DNA of 64,000 bases from Corallococcus sp. NCRR (GTDB lineage: Bacteria; Myxococcota; Myxococcia; Myxococcales; Myxococcaceae). The translations under genes were made by a program, and so were the position numbers. Positions 25,740 to 33,725 of the stretch are shown piece after piece; within the stretch, counting starts at the first letter, position 1; the number at the start of each line of letters is the position of its first letter. The stretch is taken from assembly GCF_026965535.1 (NCBI RefSeq), contig NZ_CP114039.1, positions 6,448,001 to 6,512,000 of the forward strand, given 5' to 3'. Below the pieces are notes generated by a model. It did not search any database. It was not told the DNA's origin and saw only the letters and a program-made list of their open reading frames with translations.

Positions 25740-26471
25740 ATGGGCATGTCCAGCGGATCCACCCAGCAACGGATTTCACACGGCGTCAGCAGCCTGTTGC
25801 GGCGGCGCCGGTTGGCGCCTCTGCTCGCGATGATCGAAGCGGTCCACCGTCGGCGCGGCCGCGTCGACATCGTCGATGTCGGCGGCACCCATGTCTACTG
25901 GAACATCCTCCCGCCCGGGTTCCTGCGTGAGCATCGCGCCGCCATCACCCTCATCAACCTGCCGGGCGGCCCGGCCCCGGAACTGGGACCGGGGTTCTCG
26001 TGGGTCGGAGCCGATGCTTGCGACCTGTCACGCTTCGCCGACCATCAATTCGACATCGTTCATTCCAACTCGATGATCGAACACCTGGGCTCATGGGCCC
26101 GGATGAAGCAGTTCGCGCGTGAGGCCCGGCGGTTGGCGCCCGCGCTCTTCATCCAGACGCCGAACTTCTGGTTCCCCATCGAGCCGCACCTCATGGCGCC
26201 AGGGTTTCACTGGCTGCCTGTCCCCATGCAGGCGGCGCTGCTGGTGCGCACCGGCCTGGGGCACCTCGTGCGCTCACCGGACATCGATGACGCGATGTCC
26301 AAGGTCGAGGAGTTCCGGCTCCTCGACGCCAGGACGCTGTCCGCCCTGTTTCCCGAAGCCTCCATCCTGCGCGAGCGCCTCGGGCCGTTGACCAAGTCGC
26401 TCATCGCGGTCCGCGAGGGCACAGCTCCCCGGCGAGCGCCGTCAGCACGCGGGCGCCGGTCCGATCCGTGA
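25740..26471 (+). CDS. Class I SAM-dependent methyltransferase
   Basis: A 243-residue protein with a Rossmann methyltransferase core: motif I-like VDIVDVGGTHVYW (about residues 41-53), an acidic WVGADACDL segment, FDIVHSNSMIEHL (motif IV/post-IV), and APALFIQTPNFWFP. It is the first gene of the polysaccharide locus and probably methylates a sugar or a lipid-linked intermediate; the acceptor is unknown. AAAGGAG lies 12 bp upstream of the ATG. Its 3' end overlaps the convergent glycosyltransferase gene by 71 bp. Confidence 0.8.
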   Translation: MGMSSGSTQQRISHGVSSLLRRRRLAPLLAMIEAVHRRRGRVDIVDVGGTHVYWNILPPGFLREHRAAITLINLPGGPAPELGPGFSWVGADACDLSRFADHQFDIVHSNSMIEHLGSWARMKQFAREARRLAPALFIQTPNFWFPIEPHLMAPGFHWLPVPMQAALLVRTGLGHLVRSPDIDDAMSKVEEFRLLDARTLSALFPEASILRERLGPLTKSLIAVREGTAPRRAPSARGRRSDP

Positions 26472-27435
26472 ATCGCTCCCGGGCGAAGCGCAGGGCCTCG
26501 GTGGACAGCCGTTGCCGCTCCTCGGGGGCGTCCAGGATGGAGCGCAGGGTGCGCCGCCATTCGTCCACGTCCCCCATCTCGACGAACCAGCCATTCTCTC
26601 CGTGGCGGATGTAGTCCTCGGTCCCGATGCACCGCGTGGCCACCACGGGGACTCCCAGCGCCATGGCCTGGATCAGGGTCATCTGGCCGCTCGCCGTCTC
26701 CCGGTTGTTGACGGGGATGGCCACCAACTCCGCCTCCGCGATGATCCGCAGGTAGTCCTGCTGGGGGATGCTGGTGAGGACCTTGACGTTCGCAGGCACG
26801 GGCCCGGGCGGGAGCGCATGGGGGTGCGCGACGATGACGAGCTGCATGGACAGCCCCTCCACGGCCCGCAGGAGGGTGGCGTAATCGCGGCCCGACGAGC
26901 CCAGCGCGGCGATGTAGCGCGGCGCCAGCCCGAAGTCCGCGCGCGCCCCACGGAAGTCCTCCGCCTTCAGCTCCGCGCCGGTCAGGTGCGTGAACTGGAA
27001 GCGGGACTTCGGCAGGGCGAAGACGCGCGCATACACCGAGCGCTCGTGCCGCGTGTAGACGAGGCACCGGTCAATGCCCCGGTACGCGAGCCGCGACAAC
27101 CACCTGCGCGGCCCCCGGTACTCATGGCCGCAGTTGAAGTACCAGACGACGTGCGGGGTGCGCACGAAGGTCAGCAGGTTCACGAGCCCCACGGTGAAGG
27201 CCACCTGGGGGAACGCCGTGACGATGAGATGCGGTGGATGCCGGGCCAGCTGGCGCCGGGCCTTCAGCGCCAGGCGGAAGAGCTGCCACCACTTCTTGCC
27301 GGGCGTGCGCTTCCGGGTCGAGTCGACACGCTCCTCCAGGCCCACGTAGGAGCACTCGAAGCGCTCGGGCGGGAGGAACTCGCCCAGCCACCGCCGGTCC
27401 TCGCGCAGAAACCAGGCAACGAAGAGGACCCGCAC
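26401..27435 (-). CDS. GT4-like glycosyltransferase
   Basis: A 344-residue GT-B glycosyltransferase. The N-terminal VRVLFVAWFLRED and the C-terminal nucleotide-sugar side (IAALGSSGRDYATLLRA, then ETASGQMTLIQAMALGVPVV with the conserved Glu region, then HGENGWFV) are typical of GT4. I chose GTG 27435 because the fold starts there, GGAG lies upstream and a candidate -24/-12 element ends about 50 bp before it. ATG 27474 adds 13 residues and has no ribosome site. It is cytoplasmic and probably adds a sugar to the lipid-linked repeat unit. It is divergent from the methyltransferase at 27646 and shares an operator with it. Confidence 0.85.
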   Translation of the reverse strand: MRVLFVAWFLREDRRWLGEFLPPERFECSYVGLEERVDSTRKRTPGKKWWQLFRLALKARRQLARHPPHLIVTAFPQVAFTVGLVNLLTFVRTPHVVWYFNCGHEYRGPRRWLSRLAYRGIDRCLVYTRHERSVYARVFALPKSRFQFTHLTGAELKAEDFRGARADFGLAPRYIAALGSSGRDYATLLRAVEGLSMQLVIVAHPHALPPGPVPANVKVLTSIPQQDYLRIIAEAELVAIPVNNRETASGQMTLIQAMALGVPVVATRCIGTEDYIRHGENGWFVEMGDVDEWRRTLRSILDAPEERQRLSTEALRFARERFTDRTGARVLTALAGELCPRGPR

Positions 27436-27488
27436 CTTCGCCGTACTCTCCGTGCCGTCCTGGAAATGATTCATGACGGGCCGGGAGA

Positions 27489-27503
27489 GCAGGAACCGCG
27501 CCG
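27489..27503 (-). promoter_or_regulatory. Candidate -24/-12 promoter for the glycosyltransferase
   Basis: Minus strand: CGGCGC-GGTTC-CTGC, followed by T. It lies 43 bp from the inverted repeat at 27546-27558. It fits a start at GTG 27435. On its own this is weak evidence. Confidence 0.35.
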
Positions 27504-27545
27504 CCGCCACGAGCACGAAGCCGGGCCGCGAACGTGTCTCGGCTG

Positions 27546-27558
27546 TCTCAAGTTGAGA
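27546..27558. promoter_or_regulatory. Operator-like inverted repeat, divergent region 1
   Basis: TCTCA-AGT-TGAGA, a perfect 5-3-5 inverted repeat; a lone TGTCTC half-site sits just upstream at 27535-27540. The same pattern recurs in the three other divergent intergenic regions of the locus (33518-33560, 39200-39235, 44979-45030), which points to a shared enhancer-binding protein site. Confidence 0.65.
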
Positions 27559-27611
27559 TGAAAAAGCGTCTCGTAAACAGAAGAGCAGGAGCCGGGCGGC
27601 GGCTTCCAGGG

Positions 27612-27626
27612 CGGCATGGTGCTTGC
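27612..27626 (+). promoter_or_regulatory. Candidate -24/-12 promoter for the methyltransferase-Wzx block
   Basis: CGGCAT-GGTGC-TTGC lies 54 bp from the operator at 27546-27558 and 20 bp before ATG 27646. Its position supports that start rather than the ATG at 27616, which lies inside the element. Confidence 0.45.
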
Positions 27627-27645
27627 CTGGGCCACCCGCAAGCCC

Positions 27646-28509
27646 ATGACGCCTTGTGACCTCTGTGGTGGCACCGACTCCCAGTTGCTGGGTATCAGTT
27701 ACAACGTCGTACAGCGCGCGGATGGCCATCCGTATGAGCTGCGGCAGTGCCAGGGGTGCGATTGCATCTTCACCGACACGCGCCGGGTGATCGCCGCCAC
27801 GGACTACTACACGGACGACTATTACAGCTTCCGTCCCTATGACACCCGGCCACCGCGGCACGGGCAGGCGCGCGCCGAGCGGCCCGAGAAGGTCCTCGAT
27901 GTCGGGTGTGGCTCCGGCGAGTGGCTCTTCCACCAGCAGCTCCAGGGACACGAGGCGTGGGGCCTGGACGCGGACGCGCGAGCGGTGGAGGCGGCCAGGG
28001 CCCACGGCCTGCGCGCGGTGCGGGAGTTCCACGAGCTACCCGACGGGTACTTCGACCGGGTCCGGCTCTCCCACGTGCTGGAACACGCGGCGTCTCCCAC
28101 CCAGATGATGCGGGAGGTGTGCCGCAAGCTCGCGCCCGGCGGCCGGATGGAGCTGCTCGTCCCCAACGCGGACGGGGCGAAGTTCCGCGAGCTCATGCCG
28201 GTGAGTCGCGTCACCGACGTCCCCCGCCACCTGTATTTCTTCTCGGAGGCCACGATGCGGCGGCTGCTCCAGAAGACAGGCTTCGACGTCGAGTCCATCA
28301 CCCCCGTCAACGTGGACTGGACCGTCAACCTCCGGGAGCTGGTCGGAGACACCCGGCGTCTGCTGATGCACCGGGACAAGGCCCGGGAGCCGCTCCCTCG
28401 GACCCTGGCGCTGCTGGGGAGGATCGTGAAGGTCCACCTGAGCCCCACCGCGAGGATGGGGCAGCGCAAGGACTGGCTCTCCGCTTGCGCTCGTCCGGCT
28501 CGGGCTTGA
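27646..28509 (+). CDS. Class I SAM-dependent methyltransferase with N-terminal zinc-ribbon-like motif
   Basis: A 287-residue protein. It starts with CDLCGG and, about 33 residues on, CQGC, a Cys4 zinc-ribbon-like element seen in many sugar C-methyltransferase-type proteins. Motif I is VLDVGCGSGEW, followed by acidic GLDADARAV and RLSHVLEHAASP. A Tyr-rich linker (DYYTDDYYSF) joins the two parts. It is the first gene of a plus-strand block with the next methyltransferase (17 bp gap) and the flippase. A role in decorating the polysaccharide repeat unit is inferred from context. Confidence 0.85.
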   Translation: MTPCDLCGGTDSQLLGISYNVVQRADGHPYELRQCQGCDCIFTDTRRVIAATDYYTDDYYSFRPYDTRPPRHGQARAERPEKVLDVGCGSGEWLFHQQLQGHEAWGLDADARAVEAARAHGLRAVREFHELPDGYFDRVRLSHVLEHAASPTQMMREVCRKLAPGGRMELLVPNADGAKFRELMPVSRVTDVPRHLYFFSEATMRRLLQKTGFDVESITPVNVDWTVNLRELVGDTRRLLMHRDKAREPLPRTLALLGRIVKVHLSPTARMGQRKDWLSACARPARA

Positions 28510-28525
28510 AGGGAAGGAGGCGCCA

Positions 28526-29269
28526 ATGAATCCCACGGAAGCGAAGAGACTCCTCCGCGGCGTGGTGCCCGAGGGCCTGTACCGGTGGCTGTCCCAGCAG
28601 CCGCGGCGGGTCTCCCGGGGATGGGTGCGTTGGGGCAGCCTGGGCCGCACGACGCCCATCAGCGAGCACTGGGGACATGATCGCGGCCAGCCCGTCGATC
28701 GCTACTACATCGAGCGATTCCTCACGAAGCACGCGGCGGACATCCAGGGCCGGGTCCTGGAGGTCGGTGACGCCCGGTACACGCGGCGGTTCGGCGCCAG
28801 CCGCGTCACCCGGTCCGACATCCTCCACGCGCTGCCTGGAAACCCGGAGGCCACCTTCGTGGGCGACATCGCCCAGGCCCCCGGCATCCCGGAGGACGCG
28901 TTCACCTGCCTCGTCTTCACCCAGGTGCTGCAGTACGTCTTCGACGTCCGCGCCGCCGTGCGCCAGATGCACCGCATCCTCGAACCGGGCGGCGTGGCGC
29001 TCGTGACGGTGCCGGGCATCATCAAGGTCGACCGGGGCGCCATGGAGCGCTGGCCGGACTGCTGGCGGTTCACCTCCCAGTCCGTCCACCGGCTCTTCGA
29101 AGAGTCCTTCGGCACCGGCAACGTGCGGGTGGAGTCCTTCGGGAACGTCCGCGCCGCCGTCGCGGCCCTGCATGGCCTGGCCCGGGAGGACCTGCGGGCC
29201 GCGGACCTGGACCTGCATGATCCGCACTACGAGGTCATCACCGGCGTGCGCGCCGTGAAGTCACGCTGA
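28526..29269 (+). CDS. Methyltransferase-like protein, atypical SAM motif
   Basis: A 247-residue protein with the class I methyltransferase topology: RVLEVGDARYTRRF in place of the usual ExGxGxG loop, CLVFTQVLQYVFDVRAAV, and LEPGGVALVTVPG. The Gly-poor motif I occurs in several polysaccharide-locus methyltransferases, so activity is likely but not certain. AAGGAGG lies 6 bp upstream of the ATG. It lies between another methyltransferase and the flippase in one transcription block. Confidence 0.8.
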   Translation: MNPTEAKRLLRGVVPEGLYRWLSQQPRRVSRGWVRWGSLGRTTPISEHWGHDRGQPVDRYYIERFLTKHAADIQGRVLEVGDARYTRRFGASRVTRSDILHALPGNPEATFVGDIAQAPGIPEDAFTCLVFTQVLQYVFDVRAAVRQMHRILEPGGVALVTVPGIIKVDRGAMERWPDCWRFTSQSVHRLFEESFGTGNVRVESFGNVRAAVAALHGLAREDLRAADLDLHDPHYEVITGVRAVKSR

Positions 29270-29299
29270 TGCGGCATGCATGCTGCACCAGGGGGCGCG

Positions 29300-30787
29300 A
29301 TGACGTCCGCGCGGTCGCCCCTGAGGATGATGGTGGATCTGCTCTCGACGTGCGCCCGGCATGTCACGCAGATCGCGGCAGGGCTGGTGACGGTCGCGCT
29401 CGTGGTGCGCATGCTGGGCCCGGAGAGCCTCGGAGCCTGGACCGTCCTGGGCACCACGGGCTTCCTGCTCGGGTTGTCGGACCTGGGCCTCGGCGTCGTC
29501 GTGCAGCGCGCGGCGGCCCGGCCGGATGACGACGCCACACGGCAGATGCTCCGCCTCACGCTCCTGGTGGTGACCGTCGTCTGTCCCTGCCTGGGCGTGG
29601 GGGCCTACGCGTTCCTGCTCCATCTGCCGTCCGCGACCGAGGCGCTCCGCGCGGACGTCGCCCGCGCCGCGCTTCCGGTGCTCGCCGCCGGGTGGGTGGG
29701 CTCGCTCTCTTCTCCCTTCCGCTCGTTCCTGCTGATCCGCGGGGCCTTCACGGCGCTCGCCTGGGCTCGAGCCCTCGCGGCCGCGCTCCAGGTCGGGCTG
29801 ACCGTGGTGCTCCTGAGCAGCTCGCGCTCGTTGTTCGGTCCGGCGATGGGGGTACTGTCGGGGGCCGCCGCGGAGCTCTTCGTCCTGGTGGTGGCCTCCA
29901 GGCGCGTGGACCCGAAGGTGGATCTCCGGCCGGGCTGGCCCGCGGACAGGGCCCGGGTGCGCGACGCCTTCCGGGAGGGGGCGGGGGCCCTGGCCATGAA
30001 CATCGGGGTCGCCGCCGCCGTGCGCGCGGACGTCTTCATCCTGACCACCGCTGCCTCCCTGAGCATGGTGGGCGCGTACCAGGTGGCATCCCGGGCCGTG
30101 GAGCAGATCCTCTCCACCGGGAAGTTGCTGAGCGGATGGCTGCTCCACCGGCTGGGCAACCCCGAGCACCGCGCGGATGCGCTACGGCTGGGCACGGCCG
30201 CGATGGGCGCGCTGGTATCGAGCGGCGTCATCGCGCTGGCCCTCGACGGCACCGCGCTGCTGGAGGCCTGGGTGGGAGGACTCGCGCAGGAGCGGGTCAC
30301 CGCGCTCGCGGTGGGCCTGCTGGGAGTGGCCGCCATCATCGCGGCCTCCGAGGAGGCCGCGTCCGTGACCCTGACCGTGGGCGGCGCGACGCCGTGGGAC
30401 GTGGCCAACCCCGTGATGCTCGGCCACGCGCTGAACGTCGCCGTGTCCGTCCTCGGAGTGGGGTACGCCGGTGTCTGGGCAGTGGCTGGCGGCACCGTCT
30501 GCGGGAACGCGCTCATCGCGGTGCTGGTGTGGCGCAAGCTCGGCGCACTGCTCCAGTGGCGCTTCCAGGACGTGCTCCGGGCGCTGGCGCCAACGGGAGC
30601 CGCGGTGCTCGTGGCCCTCGCCGCGGGCTGGGGCCTCGCGCCGCTCGCCGCGCGGGGCCCGCTGGAGAGCGCGCTCAGTTGTTCGCTGGTCACGCTGCTG
30701 GGAACCGGCATGGCGCTCCTGCTCTGGTGGCGGGGGAGGGCCGCCCCCGCGCTCAGCGCCGCCGCTGCAAGAGGATGCGGAGCATGA
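29300..30787 (+). CDS. Wzx-type polysaccharide repeat-unit flippase
   Basis: A 495-residue polytopic membrane protein of the MATE/MVF-like export family. It has about 12-14 hydrophobic segments, for example IAAGLVTVALVVRMLGPESLG at the start, AYAFLLHLP, VSVLGVGYAGVWAVAGG and LLGTGMALLLWW near the end. It should flip undecaprenyl-linked repeat units across the inner membrane for Wzy. I chose ATG 29300 because GGGGG precedes it; ATG 29276 lacks a site. Its 3' end overlaps the convergent GT26 gene by 35 bp. Confidence 0.85.
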   Translation: MTSARSPLRMMVDLLSTCARHVTQIAAGLVTVALVVRMLGPESLGAWTVLGTTGFLLGLSDLGLGVVVQRAAARPDDDATRQMLRLTLLVVTVVCPCLGVGAYAFLLHLPSATEALRADVARAALPVLAAGWVGSLSSPFRSFLLIRGAFTALAWARALAAALQVGLTVVLLSSSRSLFGPAMGVLSGAAAELFVLVVASRRVDPKVDLRPGWPADRARVRDAFREGAGALAMNIGVAAAVRADVFILTTAASLSMVGAYQVASRAVEQILSTGKLLSGWLLHRLGNPEHRADALRLGTAAMGALVSSGVIALALDGTALLEAWVGGLAQERVTALAVGLLGVAAIIAASEEAASVTLTVGGATPWDVANPVMLGHALNVAVSVLGVGYAGVWAVAGGTVCGNALIAVLVWRKLGALLQWRFQDVLRALAPTGAAVLVALAAGWGLAPLAARGPLESALSCSLVTLLGTGMALLLWWRGRAAPALSAAAARGCGA

Positions 30788-31745
30788 AGAGCAGGTTGCC
30801 GAAGAGGTAGCGGCGGGCCATCCGCCGGGGCTCCTGCAGGAGGCGGTAGAGCCACTCCAGGCCCATCTCGCGCCAGGCGATGGGCGCGCGCGGCATCCGG
30901 CCCGAGTAGAAGTCGAACAGCCCGCCCACCGTGAGGACGACGGCGTGCGCGGCCCCGGAGAGGTACTTGCGCGCCCACAGCTCCTGTATCGGGCTGCCCA
31001 TCCCCACCAGCACCAGGCATCGCCCCAGCCGGGAGATGGAGTCCGCCAGGGCGCGGGACTCGGCTTCGGGAAGGAAGCCGTGCGAGACGATGGGCAGCGC
31101 GAGGCCAGTATGGGCCTCCCGCAGCTTCTGCGCGCAGGCGTCCGCCACGCCGGGCGCGGAGCCCACCAGCACCATGGGCCACCCGCGCGCCCTCGCTTCC
31201 CTGCACAGCACCGGGAGCAGGTCCGTGCCGTTGAGGTTGTGGCGCATGGCCACCCCGAGCACCGCCGCGCCCAACCGGATGCCGATGCCGTCCGGCAGGA
31301 CGAGGTCCGCCTCTTCCAGCATCCGCGAGAGCGCCTTGTCTCGGGCCGCCAGGTTCAGCGCATGCGGGTGCACGAAGGGCACCAGCTTCGCCCGGCCCCC
31401 TTCCGCGGGCGTGAAGATCCGCTCCACCGCTTCCTCGATGGTGAGGTTGTCCACCTGCGCGGAGACGATCCACGGGCGCATCCTGGGCTCGGCGCCTCTT
31501 GGCGGCGCCAGGGCGCGCGCCACCGAGGCGCGCACCATCACGCCCAGGTCCCTCGCGGGCGTGCGGACCGCGAGGTAGCGCGCCTCATCACCGGGGAGGT
31601 CTCCGTAGGGCACGCCCAGCAGCCAGCGCGCCTCCACCGGCGAGAGGAAGCCGCGTGGCAGTGCCTCGTTGAAGCGGGCGCCAACCAGGGGGGCCCGCCC
31701 GCGCAGGACGTCGCGCAGCTGGGCACGGGGCAGGGGCGTCTTCAT
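30753..31745 (-). CDS. WecG/TagA/CpsF-family (GT26) glycosyltransferase
   Basis: A 330-residue protein. The GT26 domain starts at about residue 94 (VDNLTIEEAVERIF). It contains PHALNLAARDKAL, the signature ADLVLPDGIGI, a NGTDLLP segment, and GMGSPIQELWARKY near the C-terminus, followed by a Tyr/Arg-rich membrane-association tail. About 90 extra N-terminal residues precede the family domain and are unassigned. Such enzymes add a sugar to a lipid-linked acceptor at the inner membrane. The ATG overlaps the stop of the upstream glycosyltransferase (ATGA). It ends the three-gene minus-strand block 33435-30753. Confidence 0.85.
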   Translation of the reverse strand: MKTPLPRAQLRDVLRGRAPLVGARFNEALPRGFLSPVEARWLLGVPYGDLPGDEARYLAVRTPARDLGVMVRASVARALAPPRGAEPRMRPWIVSAQVDNLTIEEAVERIFTPAEGGRAKLVPFVHPHALNLAARDKALSRMLEEADLVLPDGIGIRLGAAVLGVAMRHNLNGTDLLPVLCREARARGWPMVLVGSAPGVADACAQKLREAHTGLALPIVSHGFLPEAESRALADSISRLGRCLVLVGMGSPIQELWARKYLSGAAHAVVLTVGGLFDFYSGRMPRAPIAWREMGLEWLYRLLQEPRRMARRYLFGNLLFMLRILLQRRR

Positions 31746-32884
31746 CGTGCCCCTCCCACCGAGCGGCACAGGGCCAGCAAGTCGTCGCACGCGCGGTCCC
31801 AACTGCGCTGCCGGGCGTACCCGGGGCCCTCGCGACGCACGCGCGCGGCCAGCGGCTCGTCACCCACCACCCTCGTCAGCGCCGCCGCCATGTCCTGCTC
31901 GTCGAGCGGGTCGCACAGCACTCCCAGCTCGCCCACCACCTCGGGCAGTGCGCCCGCGCGGGCCGCCAGCACAGGCTTGCCCGCGGCGATGGCCTCCAGC
32001 GCGGGCAGGCCGAAGCCCTCGCACAGCCCCACCGCGATGACGGCCCGCGCCCCTGCCACCAGCGCCGGGATGGCGTCGTCCTCCACGTAGCCCAGCACCT
32101 TCACGCGCTCCTGGAGGCCCAGGCGCTGGACCTCCTCCCGGATGAGCGCCCCGGCGCCCCAGTCCGCGCCGGCCAGCACCAGGGCGTGGCTGTGCCGCGC
32201 CGAGGACGCGGCGAAGGCCCGCAGGAGCCGCAGGTGGTTCTTCCCGGGGTGCTCCAGCCGCGACAGGTACAGCAGGTACGGCGCCGTCAGCCCCAGGCGC
32301 TCGCGCGCCGCGCTGGAGCGGCCGTCATCCCCGAGCGCGAAGCGGTCCGCGTCCACGCCGTTGGGGATGACGTGGATCCGCTCGGGCGCGCACGAGAGGA
32401 AGCTCGCCATGTCCCTGCGCGTGGCGTGACTGACGGCGGTGAGCGCCGCGAAGGACCTCAACGCCTTGGGCAGCAGCCATCGCACGTACGCGGTGCGAAG
32501 CCGGTCGTACTTGTCCGGCACGGTGAACTGGGCAAGGTCATGCACCACTCCCACGGTGGGCAGGCACGGGCGCAGCGCCACGCGGCGGTTGGCGGCGGGA
32601 AGCAGCAGCACGTCCGCGCCGGCCGCGCGCGCGTGCGCACCGGAGCGGGCGAGGTACCACGACGCGCCCAACGCCGGCCGGTCGACCACGTCCAGGATGG
32701 CGGCGCGGTCCGCCTCCCCCAACTCGCTGGCATAGGCCGCGAAGTCCCTGGCCGTGCCGAGCGCCACCAGACGGCCTCCCGTCTTCGCCAGACCGCGCGC
32801 CAGGCGCGGCACCACGGCGCGCACGTACGTGCCGATGCCCGAGCGCCCCCAGTCCGTCCCCCCCAACGCGACGGCGAGCCTCAT
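31742..32884 (-). CDS. GT4 glycosyltransferase
   Basis: A 380-residue GT-B enzyme: MRLAVALGGTDWGRSGIGTY at the N-terminus, VVHDLAQF, TAVSHATRRD, IHVIPNGVD, LYLSRLEHPGKN (donor-side motif), and CEGFGLPALEAIAAGKPVLA with the conserved E-x7-E region. The start overlaps the acyltransferase stop (ATGA) and the stop overlaps the GT26 start, so the three genes are translationally coupled. It probably extends the lipid-linked oligosaccharide. Confidence 0.9.
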   Translation of the reverse strand: MRLAVALGGTDWGRSGIGTYVRAVVPRLARGLAKTGGRLVALGTARDFAAYASELGEADRAAILDVVDRPALGASWYLARSGAHARAAGADVLLLPAANRRVALRPCLPTVGVVHDLAQFTVPDKYDRLRTAYVRWLLPKALRSFAALTAVSHATRRDMASFLSCAPERIHVIPNGVDADRFALGDDGRSSAARERLGLTAPYLLYLSRLEHPGKNHLRLLRAFAASSARHSHALVLAGADWGAGALIREEVQRLGLQERVKVLGYVEDDAIPALVAGARAVIAVGLCEGFGLPALEAIAAGKPVLAARAGALPEVVGELGVLCDPLDEQDMAAALTRVVGDEPLAARVRREGPGYARQRSWDRACDDLLALCRSVGGAR

Positions 32885-33435
32885 GGCGCCGCCTCCCCGG
32901 GCCGGGACATCCGCACCACCCGTGCGGGCGCTCCCACCGCCACGGAGGCCGCCGGGATGCTCCCGCGCACCACGCTGGCCGCGCCCACCAGGCATCCGTC
33001 GCCCACCGTCGAGCCGGCGAGCACCGTCGTCCCGTTGGCCAGCACCGTCCCCCGGCCAATGCGCGTGCCCATTCCCCGCTGGACGGTGACGCCGTGGAGG
33101 ATGGTGCATCCGGGGCCAATCTCCACCCCGTCACCGATGACGATGTTGAAGGGGTGCGGCAGCCTGAGCCCGGGGCCGATGTCATCCGTCCAGACATCGA
33201 TGTGGAAGCCCAGGCGCAGCACCGTGGACAGGCCCAGCGACGAGCCCAGGGCCCTGCGCAGCGAGGCGCTCAACCGCAGCAGGCCCATGGCCCACAAGGA
33301 CGGATCCGCCAGCGCCGAAGCCGTGGGGAAGCGCGCGCCGCGGGCCCGCACGGCGTCCACGACGCGAGCCCCGTCCGAGCGCAGGAAGCGCAGCGGCTCC
33401 AGGCAGGCATGTGCTGATTGGGTAAGCAAGAGCAT
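32881..33435 (-). CDS. Left-handed beta-helix (CysE/LacA-type) acyltransferase
   Basis: A 184-residue protein whose C-terminal half consists of hexapeptide repeats (IVIGDGVEIGPGCTILHGVT, IGRGTVLANGTTVLAG, VGDGCLVGAASVVRG) ending AVGAPARVVR, as in serine/sugar O-acetyltransferases. It probably acetylates a sugar of the polysaccharide. ATG 33435 has GGAAG 6 bp upstream; an upstream in-frame ATG at 33492 has none. A candidate -24/-12 element at 33451-33465 would put transcription start very close to this ATG, so the exact start is uncertain. It is the first gene of a coupled three-gene block. Confidence 0.8.
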   Translation of the reverse strand: MLLLTQSAHACLEPLRFLRSDGARVVDAVRARGARFPTASALADPSLWAMGLLRLSASLRRALGSSLGLSTVLRLGFHIDVWTDDIGPGLRLPHPFNIVIGDGVEIGPGCTILHGVTVQRGMGTRIGRGTVLANGTTVLAGSTVGDGCLVGAASVVRGSIPAASVAVGAPARVVRMSRPGEAAP

Positions 33436-33450
33436 GGGGTGCTTCCGCTT

Positions 33451-33465
33451 GCAATGCGGAAACCA
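33451..33465 (-). promoter_or_regulatory. Candidate -24/-12 promoter for the acyltransferase block
   Basis: Minus strand: TGGTTT-CCGCA-TTGC, followed by A. It lies 53 bp from the first inverted repeat at 33518. Confidence 0.4.
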
Positions 33466-33517
33466 CTGCTCACGGACGCCTGGTATCGCCATGCGCGGGC
33501 TTGGAAGCGCTTCGTTG

Positions 33518-33560
33518 TCTCAGATTGAGATGTCTCGGATTGGGATGTCTCAGACTGAGA
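33518..33560. promoter_or_regulatory. Triple operator-like repeat upstream of the NtrC-type regulator, divergent region 2
   Basis: Three 13-bp inverted repeats lie 15 bp apart: TCTCA-GAT-TGAGA (33518-33530), TCTCG-GAT-TGGGA (33533-33545) and TCTCA-GAC-TGAGA (33548-33560). The outer two are perfect. Phased multiple dyads between divergent genes are typical of enhancer-binding protein sites. The adjacent plus-strand gene encodes such a protein, so autoregulation is likely. Confidence 0.7.
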
Positions 33561-33652
33561 ATGCCGAGATATTTCAAGCCCGAAGAGTGTCAGGAATTGA
33601 CGTGCGTCACGGAGACGTTGACGGAAATGGAGAGACAGGCGTCTCAGCGTGC

Positions 33653-33667
33653 AGGAATGGCGTGTGC
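33653..33667 (+). promoter_or_regulatory. Candidate -24/-12 promoter of the NtrC-type regulator
   Basis: AGGAAT-GGCGT-GTGC, followed by AAA. It lies 93 bp from the triple operator and about 58 bp before GTG 33726. Match quality is modest. Confidence 0.35.
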
Positions 33668-33725
33668 AAACAGTCGTGTTGGATGTGCCGCTCGCGCATC
33701 GCCACGCATCAGGAGACCCGCTACC

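Noticed and set aside
27549-27645. Possible short gene starting at the ATG in the operator (MKKRLVNRRAGA...)
   Set aside because: Short, Arg-rich, without ribosome site, and overlapping the operator and the promoter candidate.
30471-32090. Plus-strand open frame covering the Wzx end and the GT26 gene
   Set aside because: Opposite GT26 and GT4 genes with well-conserved motifs; no own features.
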